The translations under genes and the position numbers were made by a program. Positions 40,833-54,200 of a stretch of DNA of 64,000 bases are shown piece by piece (the stretch's first letter is position 1; the number at the start of each line of letters is the position of its first letter). The notes below the pieces were generated by a model. The model had not been told where the DNA came from, did not search any database, and saw only the letters and a list, made by a program, of their open reading frames with translations. This DNA comes from Osedax frankpressi (taxonomy: Eukaryota > Annelida > Polychaeta > Sabellida > Siboglinidae). Location: NCBI GenBank assembly GCA_964035775.1, contig OZ038317.1:10547021-10611020 (forward strand), read 5' to 3'.

Positions 40833-43800
40833 TGTCAATCAAATCAATGTATCAATTATACCTTTCCTGAATAGATAGATTTCTTGTATTAATAAAATAT
40901 AATTTGGAAAGATCATTTTCATCTTCACGTCAATCTCAGAAAATTACATATTACCAAATAAATTATAATACAACTTGTATCTATTGAATTTGTAAATAAT
41001 AATATATTTGAAAAAATATAAAACAATATAATATATAAATTTATTATATAACTCTAAGTTTTTCAAATAAAGTAATATGAAAAAAAAAGCAAACTACTTT
41101 AACTTGAAACCCCAATTGAATTGTTATATATACTGTAGTGGAAATATATCTATAACAATATATTTCTGACAATTGTACTTATTTTTAAATTAATTATTTT
41201 ATTCAAAATCATAATATATTATACAATAACAAATTGACATTGTGTTCAATTATATACATCATTATGTAATTAATTTTTATTAAGAATTAATGACTATGAC
41301 AACTTATAATATATATAAAACATATATAACTATTACATATATTTAAATATTTTCCAATTATTGCAGAAAAGCATAAATATAATTATGTATTTTATTTAAT
41401 AATATTAATTTAAATTTGTTTATATACTTTATAAGTGATAGCTCATACAATTCATTATAATTATATATTTGATAGTGGCATCACATATTTGATAGTGGTT
41501 TCTAATATCTAATATTTATACATATAAACTTGTTTATGGTGATATTCTAAATGTCTAATAATTTTAAAAAATAACTATAACTATAGATATGGGAATTATT
41601 TAGATATCTGTGTAAAATATTATTCATTTTATTATAAATCTAAAAAGTTATTACCATTTAGTATACATATTTTCTCCCTATCTATTACATGTAAATTCCA
41701 CGAAGTTACGTCTCCCCTTAAGGTTGCTGGTTAGTCTGCACTGAACTTTAATTGCTTCACTTGATTAAATATGTGTGGTTTATTTCACTTAATTATATTT
41801 AGAGTGGTCTTGAAAATACACTTCATAATTTGAAATCGCCGTAAACCGTACTTGATCACAACCATGAATCAATATAATGAATCACAGTATTATTAGTAGA
41901 TATTAGCCATTATAATTGGTAAGTAATTTCATTTTCAATAAGCCTATTTAGAATTGTTATCGCATGCAAATCCCGAATAATTTGAACTCGCCGTACGGAC
42001 TTGATCCCAATAATAATTATGATTATAAATAATAATAATTAATAATCTACTAAATTTACCTAAATTTATATGCTTGCAAATAATGGAATAACTGTATGTA
42101 TAAAGTAAGATTAATTATTAAAAACAGATTATATTAAAAACACATTTAATTATTTGAAATGATTTTTAGATACTCGTTAGGATTTAACCATTGAACATAA
42201 AATAAATACTAATAAAAATTGGATTTAAAAAACTACTGTATTTGTTATTCATTTAACAGAGATAATCTAAGGTATTATGACATATTTTTAAAATATTGTT
42301 GCCGTTTATATATTAATATTATATATATTTATTATATAACTATTGTATATTATTAATGATTATTTTGATACTATTTTTTAATTAGTAGTATAAATTATTA
42401 CTTAATAATCACCGAGACTAGTCACCATCTGATAAAACAAATAATCAAGACTAATCTTACATTTTTTAAGGATATATTACGTTGTTTTAAATTAAAAATT
42501 ATGAGAAGTATTAAATAAATTAATCGATTTATATCAAATATTACAATTGTTATATATAATAATATTTGACATGAAAATACATATTGATATTCAAACTTAA
42601 ATTGATCATTAACTGGATTACACTGACTCCTAATTTAAAATCTACATTTATTCTTCTCTATTAGTAAAATATAGTGCTTAGTATCTTCTAGAGTTTTTAT
42701 TAAAAAACATTAAGTTTTGATATTCCACATAATTATTAAATACTCTATTTAGAATCAACTAATAACCACAAGTCTGCACAATATATAATTCTTTATTAGT
42801 GAATGTCATTTATTAATCAATTGTTAGATTATTCTGTATTAGTGTGTGATAATTAATCCTTTTAAATTACATGCATATGTTAATTAAACCACTAATTAAT
42901 ATTACTACTTGAGATATTATGGAAATAAATAAACTACAAGTGAAACGGTAGGCAATCATGTTGAGAAAAAATAAATACCAAAATTAAATTTGAATAAAAT
43001 GAATCCGTTCAATGTATATATTATACGATAAATGAAATTAATATTTTTTTTTTTACACTCTACTAAGTTATTACTTACCTAAATACCAGAATTATCTAAT
43101 ATATATAAACTTAATAATAAAAGATCTTTTGGATATCATAATTACTACTCTAACATTTAATAAGCATACATTTATACATAATATTATAACTATCTATATT
43201 ATAAACATTAATATAGGTAAATAATAATTTAATTATAAGTTGAATATAACAAACATAAGTAAACTTACAAAAATTTGATAAATATTTTTTAAATTGATGG
43301 AATTTTATTTTAATTGAAATGTGCATAAAACTTAGCATTTAGATTTTATTATTTATTGTATAATATGGTGACCATATCTTTCGAGGGTAGGCATATTTCG
43401 TAATGGTCATTTTTTTACATTAGTTACTTCTAGAATTAATTGCTAATAATTGCTAAGCAGAATAAATATTCCTCCAACAATTAAAAATGCAATACTTTCT
43501 TGTATATGATCTTTGTATAGCTGAGGTTACCTTAAATTAGGAATTAACTTTTGGTGGTACAGAAATCACTAAGGATCTAATATTAAGGATTCTTATAATC
43601 AATGCTTTCTTAATCTTTTAATATAATTATTATCAATTTTTAATAACAAATATTCACCAATTTTTATACTCTTCATTTCCCATTGGTTTATATTCAGCTT
43701 AGAATTAAATTATTATCTACCTGTAATAAGTGTATGAAATTTATTGGTAGTTATTGGGATAATTAAAATTTATATTTAAAATATATTTTTTACGATGTTT

Positions 43801-44497
43801 AGTATGAATTACAATACTCTAAAGATATTATATAATAACTTAGTATATATTGTAAATGATTAAATATAAAATAATATTTAAATTTATTTCCCTATGTATA
43901 CATGGCACAGTTTTAATTTGCTTAAAATCTTTTTGCTAGAAGTGACTGGTATTCAGTAATACATTTAATACATATGAAGTAATTATATATTTATTGAATG
44001 ATATAAAACAATCAATATGTGAATAATAATTGAAAGATAAGATAATTCATTTTAGATATTTATTAGATAAATGAGTTTCGAATAAATATCAGTTATAAAT
44101 AAATTTATATTTATTAGGCATATCTATCTGTTGATTACACATATCTATCTGTTGATTATACATATCTATATGTTGATTACACATATCTATCTGTTGATTA
44201 ATATGACAAATTGAATAAGGCACTTTGGAAGAATTTTAGTGATTAAATATTCTTGTTGATTTCTCTTATTTGTTTAGAACAGAAATTACAATCCTCGGAC
44301 TCTTTATTTTTTTAATTTACTTATTTACTTATAATTAATTACTATATCAAATAACTTAATTTAATAATTAACATGGTAATTTCTAATTAGGCGTTTTATG
44401 TATTAATTGATTTAGAAATTAATATAAAATATTTACGGTAACAAATTAATTAAATTAACGTCCACGTCAATGAACCGATCTCCGCCACGTTCTACAG
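40833..44497. other. Intergenic region between divergent NOV-like and COPS7 genes
   Basis: 3.7 kb of AT-rich sequence that must hold both promoters and 5' UTRs. I see no supported exon or conserved promoter element. A four-copy repeat lies near its right end. Confidence 0.6.
44117..44200. repeat. Four-copy tandem repeat upstream of COPS7
   Basis: Four copies of a roughly 25-bp unit containing CATATCTATCTGTTGATTA, 300 bases before the COPS7 start. Confidence 0.85.
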
Positions 44498-47400
44498 ATG
44501 GCGTCGATTGAGGAAGCCGCCAATCGAATCATGTCGTTGGCTTCGGATAGCGAGTGCACGCGATTCGCGAAGTGCACGTTTAAATCCAACGGCAGTTGCG
44601 CGCGTTGCCTGAACTCGAAAACGCACTCCGCGCGCCGCCGCCGCCGCCGACGCCGCCGAGCGCCCCTGGCGGATACACCCGTACGCCTCGACGCCGGCCT
44701 GTCTTCGCTCTACGGCTACGTCAACTGCTCTCGATGCCGCGGCATCACGACCATTCGAGTCGGCTGGTACGCGGAGTCGACGGCGGCGACGGCCGCGAAA
44801 CCGCCGACCGCCGACGAAAGCGACGCCGTGGATCCGCGAATCTTCGACTTGATGAAACTGGTGCCGACGAGGGCGAAATTCGGCCGCAAGCAACGGCGTA
44901 GGGCCGACGCGAAGAGCGAGACGCTCGTCGCGACGCCACCTAGCGTCGACGGCGTCGAGCAGCCGGCGGGAGAACACTCTGCGATCCCCGCTGTCGCCGC
45001 CGCCGTCGTCGCCACCGTAGCAGCCTCAGAGCCTACTAGCGACGCGATCGCGAATCGACGTTCGTTCGACGAAGCCGGCGTCAGCGACAGCCCGGACTGC
45101 ACCGTCGCCACCGTTCCGGAAGCGGGTGTCGGCAGAGCGGATGTGGTGATGTTCGACTTGGTGGAGGTCGCGACCTCGGGCGATGCGGTCGCCTCGACGT
45201 CGGGGGAAGCTAAATCCGGCCGCAGTGACGACGCGCCATTCTCACCGAAAGAAGAAGTGGTCGTCGTCGTCGGAGGAGAAGAAGAAGGCGACGATATTGC
45301 CAAACCAGACGAGACCGCCGACGATATTGCCAAACCCGACGAGACCGCCGACTCTACTCCGGAGGCTGCGAATGCCGGCGACGACGTCGTTGCCGAGGCG
45401 AAGGAGGCGACTGCTTCCCCGAAAATTGGGGCGTCGGGCTCGCGCGACATTAAAATGTCGTCTCCCACTCCTCGCGAACCCGCGATTCCTCCGAAAGCGC
45501 ATCGTCACCGAGTCCGGCGTAAACGCGAAAACGAATCGGCAAAATCCGCGCTGATCGCGGCCTCAAAACCTCCGAGGGCCGCGAAGCGTGCGGTTTGCTT
45601 AAACTGTAGGTCCGATCGCCGGGTGGTCACCGGTAAACAGACCCAGAAGGTGGCGCCGGTACCGTTACCCGCGAATCCGTCGAAACCGCCCCCGCCTTCG
45701 CAGCAACACCACCACCACCACCACGTCACCTACGGATATTCTGACGAGCGAGTTTGCGCGATTGTCGCCGCCAGGTGTCGTACGTACGTCGCCGATCCCG
45801 ACCTCTACTTCCTCGGCGAGATTGCCAAGCTGCCTCAAGTACTAGCGGTAATCACTCTCCTTTCCTCGCTCGTAAACTCCTCTGTTATTAAGGATTCATA
45901 TGACCTTCTATATATGATGATTTTCATTCTAGTTTCCTTGTCTCATAATGCATTCTATGTAGTTATCTAGATATAAGAGATTTATTGTCTATCTAAAGAT
46001 CATATTAAATTTATTAATTGTCACAAGTCTTTTGTATACTTTCAATGTATTATCAATAATGCATTCATATATTTCTAATTTTATTTATTAAATACTTATT
46101 AACTATACATATTAATTATATATATTAATTAAATATTAACATAGCTGAAAAATTCTCCGGAAAGAAAGACTTTTAATCTCATCAATTTGTTTACTTATGG
46201 AAATATTTCAAATTATATAAGTTAGTATAATTACCTTATATTGATGTGTGTTGTATAGTCAAATATATATGTACAGCTAACATTACCGTAATATTGTTTC
46301 AGAACATAAAGAACATTATCCAACGCTAAGCGAAGACGAGATCACGAAATTAAGAAAACTTACTTTTTTATCATTGTGTTCGAAAAAAGCGGTTTGAATC
46401 GATTTATTTATAAAATTTCATTAAAAATTACATTTATCATTAGGATTATATAATACTTAGGTCAAATCTATGTATGTCATTGTGTGAAATACAATTTATG
46501 AATAATTTATATTATAATTTGTAATCAGGTAATTTCGTTCAACATAATACTAAAAGAATTATTCATGGACGATGTATATGAAATGGAGGTATGGTTTCTG
46601 TAATAATATATAATAAAAGTAATTGTAATTATAAATATGTATTTAAATTGAAATTTCAACATGTTTTACTAAAGCGTCAAATTAAAAACATTTCAAATCA
46701 TAATTATTATATTTTACACTGATGAATATTTACTAAATAACATATAGTTTAATTCTCATATTTAAAATATACCTATTTGATAATACAAATTGATAGAAAA
46801 TAATATTGGAGTCGATTTTTTCGAAATTACTCGAGGGTTTGGTGGATCAAATTAAACAGGAGTTTTGTGTTATCAATGTGAAAGGTCGAGATCCGGTCGA
46901 TCCAATTAATCTATTAAATTCTATTTCTCACATGTTAGCACCTTCCTTATTAAATATGCTTAATTTTTTCATTTCTGATGTAATATTTCCTATAAAAAGT
47001 GTATTAATGTGTTAAAACTAAACAATCAATGAAAATTAATTGTCCCAGGAATTATAATAATTTTATTAGTTAGTATACTAAAAAATATTGTAAAATACTG
47101 TTCAGTATTTTTATCATATGCAAAATAATAATGATAAATATATAATAAAATAAATAAATTTAAAGTTCATTAATAGATTTATGAATTACCAATTATTATA
47201 AATCAATATTATTTGGAAATACTATTTTTATTTCAATGTAATTAGCACAATTTTTATATATTTCATGCTTGCAGGTCCAGAGGCTGCAACCGACTCATAA
47301 ACCAGTACAAGTACTGTAACTCAACTGTTGCAGATGCCAAGAAGAAAATGTGGACTAACTGTAATAAAAAAGTATCAAAAAAGGTATTTTTATCAATTGA

Positions 47401-47789
47401 TTAAAATCTAGCTTCATTTTAATTGATATATAAATATTTATTATATATCAATTATCCTGATTATTAAAATAGTGTTATGCATATGTACCAAATATATTTT
47501 ATATATAAAACTATATTATAATATAATTATCTAAACGTATTCAATTTATGCCTTACAGAATGTTTCTCAGAAAGATTACCACCCGTTCAACTCCAATGCA
47601 TCTCAGAAATTATCACGACGCAATATATCGTCTAATAAATCTTCAAGCAAAGTCACCGCCAATAAACCCTCAAACAAGACGTCCACCAGCAAATCCTCAA
47701 ACAAGGATGCTTCAACAAATGGTAATAAGAACTTAGCGTTTGGGTTCTTCAAAATACCTGAAATACTGAAACCGTTATCAAGTTGGTAG
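44498..47789 (+). CDS. COPS7: COP9 signalosome subunit 7-like protein with long N-terminal extension, 683 aa
   Basis: Exons: 44498-45847, 46145-46220, 46303-46391, 46529-46588, 46797-46933, 47275-47383, 47559-47789; they total 2052 bases and join in phase. From about residue 416 the protein follows COPS7A/B: DLYFLGEIAKLPQV, FNLINLFTYG, HYPTLSEDEITKLRKLTFLS, KKAVISFNIILKEL, LVDQIKQ, VNVKGRD-like VINVKGRD, RLINQYKY, then a Lys/Ser/Asn-rich tail. The PCI domain of CSN7 builds the COP9 signalosome, which removes NEDD8 from cullins. Human COPS7 is about 275 aa and starts just before this domain. Here exon 1 adds about 415 residues with CxxC pairs (34/37, 77/80), nine arginines (46-54), acidic Ala/Glu/Asp-rich sequence and a His run. 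An in-frame TGA stands upstream of the ATG. Exon 1 is strongly GC-rich and CpG-rich, unlike all later exons. Confidence 0.85.
45290..45349 (+). repeat. 30-bp in-frame duplication in COPS7 exon 1
   Basis: Two nearly identical 30-bp copies encode DDIAKPDETA twice. One silent A/C difference separates them, which indicates a recent duplication. Confidence 0.95.
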
Positions 47790-48058
47790 TTTTTTTAGTG
47801 ACTCTAAACTCTATTTACTCCGATGTGTAGGATGACAATGCAATTGGTGTATTCAATCAATACGATTGTTGTGTATATTTGTTAAAAATATGCCTGAATT
47901 GTCTGTTTGCGATGACTTACTACCGAATTAGAATATTCAATTGTTACATGGTATATTAATTATTACATAAACATATTTTAGAAAAGGAATAAGAATAACA
48001 TTGTTTGACAGACTACTGTAGAAACCTATCATGAAATTCCTTTAAAGCATATTTAATT

Positions 48059-48064
48059 AATAAA
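48059..48064 (+). terminator. Candidate polyadenylation signal of COPS7
   Basis: AATAAA 270 bases after the COPS7 stop. Further copies lie at 48124 and 48165. Chance matches are likely in this composition. Confidence 0.3.
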
Positions 48065-48084
48065 AAGTTATGATCACATATAGT

Positions 48085-48090
48085 TTTATT
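48085..48090 (-). terminator. Candidate polyadenylation signal of OPA1
   Basis: AATAAA on the minus strand, about 165 bases after the OPA1 stop at 48256. With the COPS7 signals at 48059-48170, the two transcripts would end in each other's 3' UTR. Confidence 0.3.
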
Positions 48091-48255
48091 CAATGCCGTG
48101 TAGCAATGTAGTATCGCGGGTATAATAAATATTGTTGGCCATATCGGGGATTGAAAGAAAATACAATAAATGTAAGGTTACAATCCTCCAAATTATAGTT
48201 GAAGTTTTTGGTTATACAATGGATGATTGATGAGTGGAAAACTATAGATGGTTGA

Positions 48256-51200
48256 CTATGTGTTTTCCTTGTTCAATGCTTTCACAAACTCTTCCAATCG
48301 AGTCTGAATTTCAATCACCTTTTCTGTAAATATATTAATTCATAAAGACTCACTAGGCCCAATTTTAGTAGTAGTTACCTGAAATACTTTACCATTAAAT
48401 GTATTAATGTAATATAATATAAAAAATAAATAAATTATAATTAGTAAATTATAAATAGTTCTATATTGGTTAAATAATTATTTGTAACATATAAATAAAC
48501 AACTGATGCTGGCTGGGCTATAAATTTACTAAAATATTTAAAATAACAAATATATGCATTTTCTTCGTACAATTTATAAATTTACAATTTATAACAAACT
48601 ATTTGAAATTACACTGCAAACTTTAATATATTACCATTCATCCAAATATTCTATAATATAGATGTAAAATATATCATTAAAATAATATAAGAATCTATAG
48701 TATCTAGGTCATTAGGTTATTAAAAGTTATTGGATACGAATACCGTACAAATATCTAGGTTATGTCATTATCTATTAAACAATGTTCAATATCTATAATT
48801 TTAATTAAAATTAACCAACTTAAATTGATTGCCAGAATCACTCTTTTGTTGTCTAATAGTGATTTTAACGTATTTTCATCGTCTCCGATGTCATCTAAGA
48901 TATCTTTTATTGTTCTTTCAAGTCTGCGGGCTAGTTTAAATGAGAAAAGGTTAATAGAGGAGATAAATGAAAAAATGGGTTTATGGTTTATGTTTTGGAG
49001 GTATGGGAATATGCGAAAGATAACGATTGTTACGGGAGGTCTACAGGAGGTCTAAGCAAAACAGACACCGGTAATGGCTTTGTAACACTACTACATTGTA
49101 CTACATTGTACTACATTGTACTACATTGTATTACATTGTACTACATTGTACTACATTGTACTACATTGTACTACATTGTACTGCATTGTACTACATTGTA
49201 CTACATTGTACTACATTGTACTACATTGTACTACATTGTACTACATTGTACTGCATTGTACTACATTGTACTACATTGTACTACATTGTATTACATTGTA
49301 CTGCATTGTACTACATTGTACTACATTGTACTACATTGTATTACATTGTACTACATTGTACTACATTGTACTACATTGTACTACATTGTACTACATTGTA
49401 CTACATTGTACTACATTGTACTACATTGTACTACATTGTACTACATTGTATTACATTGTACTGCATTGTACTACATTGTACTACATTGTACTACATTGTA
49501 CTACATTGTACTACATTGTACTACATTGTACTACATTGTACTACATTGTACTGCATTGTACTACATTGTACGTGTGCATTATAATGACAGCTAGAGGTAC
49601 AAACTTTCAGTGCTGATGACTTGTTGACGTAGTTCATTGCTTGTACCGGAGAGCATTCTCTGAAGCTTACAAAACAACACCACTTCATGGCAGGATACCT
49701 ATTGAAAGGAGCCGGACTTCATTATATTGGTATAGATGAAATGGAGTTAATAGATATCAAAAGAATATAATATAGGTTATCTGGTTGAGCAATAGCAAAG
49801 AATTTTATAGTTTATTAATTTATGTATATTTTTAATATTATAATTTAATTATTTTATTTTATATATCATTCTATGAAGGTATTTTTCAAATTTTTAACAT
49901 TTTGTGTTATTTGAGTAACTTTATTATTGAGATTTAAAAAATTTAATAATTAACAATATTTAAATATAATAATTATTAAATTTTTTGTGCTAAACAAATT
50001 ATTTAAAAACTCATAATCATAAATATTCTATTTATTCAGTTATATATGTAATAATATATATATTATATTAAATATTACAATAATATATAAGTAAAATGAA
50101 ATTCATATTTTAGATATTTCTAGGTTTTCAATTTTGAACATCTTAATACATATTTATGAAAATTTCAGAATATATAGTTTATAAAAATATTAGTTATAAT
50201 ATATAGTTTATAATAAATATTAGTTATAATATATAGTTTATAATAAATATTAGTTATAATATATAGTTTATAAAAATATTAGTTATAATATATAGTTTAT
50301 AATAAATATTAGTTATAATATATAGTTTATAATAAATATTAGTTATAATATATAGTTTATAATAAATATTAGTTATAATATATAGTTTATAAAAATATTA
50401 GTTATAATATATAGTTTATAATAAATATTAGTTATAATATATAGTTTATAATAAATATTAGTTATAATATATAGTTTATAATAAATATTAGTTATAAATA
50501 TAGTTTATAATAAATATTAGTTATAATATATAGTTTATAATAAATATTAGTTATAATATATAGTTTATAATAAATATTAGTTATAATATATAGTTTATAA
50601 AAAATATTAGTTATAATATATAGTTTATAATAAATATTAGTTATAATATATAGTTTATAATAAATATTAGTTATAATATATAGTTTATAATAAATATTAG
50701 TTATAATATATAGTTTAAATAAATATTAGTTATAATATACAGTTTATAATAAATATTAGTTATAATATATAGTTTATAATAAATATTAGTTATAATATAT
50801 AGTTTATAATAAATATTAGTTATAATATATAGTTTATAATAAATATTAGTTATAAATATAGTTTATAATAAATATTAGTTATAATATATAGTTTATAATA
50901 AATATTAGTTATAATATTTAGTTTATAATAAATATTAGTTATAATATATAGTTTATATAAATATTAGTTATAATATATAGTTTATATAAATATTAGTTAT
51001 AATATATAGTTTATATAAATATTAGTTATAATATATAGTTTATATAAATATTAGTTATAATATTTAGTTTATAATAAATATTAGTTATAATATATAGTTT
51101 ATAATAAATATTAGTTATAATATATAGTTTATAATAAATATTAGTTATAATTTATAGTTTATAATAAATATTAGTTATATTTCGTAGATATAAATATTCA

Positions 51201-54200
51201 TAATATAAATATATTAAAGATAATATTATATTATAAAAACATGTAAAATAAATAGATTTTATTATTTTAGAGTAATTATTTTTTAAACGATAGTTTTCAT
51301 TACTTTATATCTAAATAACGATGCTATGTATGAACTATATATATAGATATGAATTTAATATAACTAGTAAAATAATGCTATTTTTTAATAAAACTTCAAT
51401 AATTGATGGTGTCTAATAGACGCCCTTTTCCTCATATTATATATACGATATGATAACTCATATCATTGCATTCTATATATGACATATATATAATATTATA
51501 TCCCCTAAACAAGAATATTACTTGAATTTATTTAGCCTAATGATATTTTAATCAAATAAATCTAATAATTATTTACAATATAATAATTATTTACTTAAAC
51601 CATCGGTATAATTATATACAACTAATTCAATTTGTAAGCCTACAATATTGTAAGTATTTGTTGACATTAGTGTTGACATTAAACCAACAGTAAACTACTA
51701 ACTTCGTAATCGTTGATGTCGTTCTGATAAAAATAGAAACCCTGTTTACAATCTTGGGCAGTTTTTAGTGATTTCTCTATAAATATCTTAGCAAACAGTG
51801 GTTTGTAAATTTCTTTGATCTGTAAACGAATATTTCATTGTAATGTTATCATTGTTATTCTTAATTGAACTGATAGATTATTGTACAATGTACAATATAC
51901 AGTGTATATATATCAAATTGTAAAATATGTTTAAAATTCTATTTATTATATCTTCCCTCTATCATATATATTTTAAATCTTTATAAAACGTATTGATATA
52001 TCATATTCTAGATCATTTACAAACTCAGTTATAAAACTAGTTTTAAACATTCACCATTTCCTGCTAACTGCAACTCAAACCTTGGCATTTGTGACTACGT
52101 AGTTTTTGGCTTCTAGATTTTTGCGAATCACAATAAGTTCATCGGATGTCAAATCAGCTGTCAATTTCTGCCGATGAAAACAAGTAATGTACATATATTT
52201 ATATTGAGTATTAATGGCATGAAATAGGCCGCTGTATTAATTAATGTGTAATGGAGGCATTGAGGGAATACATACAATTACGTATTAATAAATGCAAACA
52301 CAGTTAAATCATATTATAACTGTATTAGTTATCGACCGAGTCCATTCATTTGAACTTGAACTAGTTGATAACTGCACGGTCGGCGATATCCGACCGTATT
52401 CGCTGAAGCGTAACCTACCTTATCACCAACGAATAGCGAATTCAGTTCCGCGAACACCATAGAGGCTTCTCGCTGTTGTTCCGTTTGGTAACGCCAGTAC
52501 CTCCACATCTCGTAGGTAGAGGGCCCTAACAGGGGCTCCAGTTCTCTGTCCACTGCGGTTGGTAGATAAAGGGTTAGCAGTCGGACGGAGCCGAGCGATC
52601 GCGGGTAGGTTTGGGTCGTAGGGCCGCGAATACGATCTAACTCTGAGTTTTACGTTTGCCCAGTACATCGGTCATGAACTCGATTGCCGATAGCCATTGC
52701 TTATTGTCGTGGATCACCGAATCTTGCAGGATGCTTCTCTGTATGACTTTCTGAAACGTTTGCGGTATATTGGAGAGTAAGCAGTTAACCGGGATTGGGA
52801 AGATGGAGGAGAGAATGGAGATGGTATAATGGAGGTGGATAATGTTGATACCTGGTTTGGGATACGTTGAAAACGGAAGAGATATGATTGAGATGAGGAA
52901 AGTATTGGGAAAAATAGAGAAGAGGAAGAAGAGGAGTCGAATAAATAGAGATAGAAAAGGGAAGTGATAGTAGTTGGAGAGATTATAGGAGTAAGGAAAA
53001 TAACTTAAAGGGGAGGTTGCAGTCTTATCTATACATGGTAAACATAGATAGTTATACAATTACATAAGATATAAGTAGTGATTACATTTTTGGAATAGTG
53101 CCATCATTTTTAGACCTACTTATTGTAAACATTTGTGTATTGAACTTTACTAAATAATATCTATAATTTATGTGCGTAAATTCGACCATTTATTGGATAT
53201 ATATTAAGTTATTTGAATATATTTAAAAAGACAACTTTTTTTATCAATACATAAATTATCATTTCATATAAACAAAAATAATTGAACATGTTTTTACATT
53301 TATAACGACCGTAGGTGAATGAAAATTATTATTCCGACAAAATTCGCCAAAAAGATTATAGGTTTATTTGAATATATGTAGAAGGTACATATGCAGGAAG
53401 AGATTCATAGATTTCTAATGATTCTGTTTAAGTAATATGTAAAATTACTGGTTCATAATGTAAATATGAACAACATTTATAATAATTTTTGTATAATATT
53501 CCATTTTATCTTTAATATAATATCTATATATATATATATATATATTATATATCCATATATATATATCTATTATATTGACATATAATTGTTTGTAATTACT
53601 AACATTAGATTATTGTAAATATGTCTTGGTAAATATTGCACTCATATGGTATCGCATGATAATAATAATATTGATTTAAAAAAATGAAAATAAACAAACC
53701 AAACTGTCTTTCGCTTTTACTTCCCATTTGTGTCTGTTATGTAAACTTTCATTGACTGTTTCTTTGAGTTTCTTAAGTGTTTCGTCCTCCGAATTACTAT
53801 CAGTCGGTGGTGAGATTCAAATTAAATATAGCTATAATTATGTTAAATAGAGTTCAAAGGTGAATAAAGCGAATATAATAATCTGAAATATTTAATAAAT
53901 ATATAATTTTAATAAATTTTATATTCTTAAAAATCTCTTATGAACAAAATTACAATTAATTATTCAGTTATATGTATTTAGATATACTATATACTATAAT
54001 GTATAATATTATAGTAGTAAATATTAATCCACGTTATTATATCAATTTTGTATAATTCTAATTGATTTTGATTTATAAATATTATATTAAAATAACAAAT
54101 TACACAGATTGTATTCTATTAAGACAATGTATATATGATTATAATTAGACATTTATCAATGAGATCTATACTCGAGTATCTAGAACAGTAAGACATGTCT

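Noticed and set aside
44492-44977. Long minus-strand frames within COPS7 exon 1 (also 44716-45468)
   Set aside because: GC-rich sequence has few stops in every frame; only the plus frame runs into the recognised PCI domain.
45848-45970. Continuation of COPS7 exon 1 to the stop at 45970, or a 45-base intron followed by DSYDLLYMMIF
   Set aside because: The exon 46145-46220 (FNLINLFTYG) matches CSN7 better and joins in phase on both sides, while the alternative cannot be joined to exon 46303-46391.
48983-49616. Long Tyr/His/Cys-rich plus-strand open frames
   Set aside because: They are a 10-bp repeat read in three frames and lie in an OPA1 intron.
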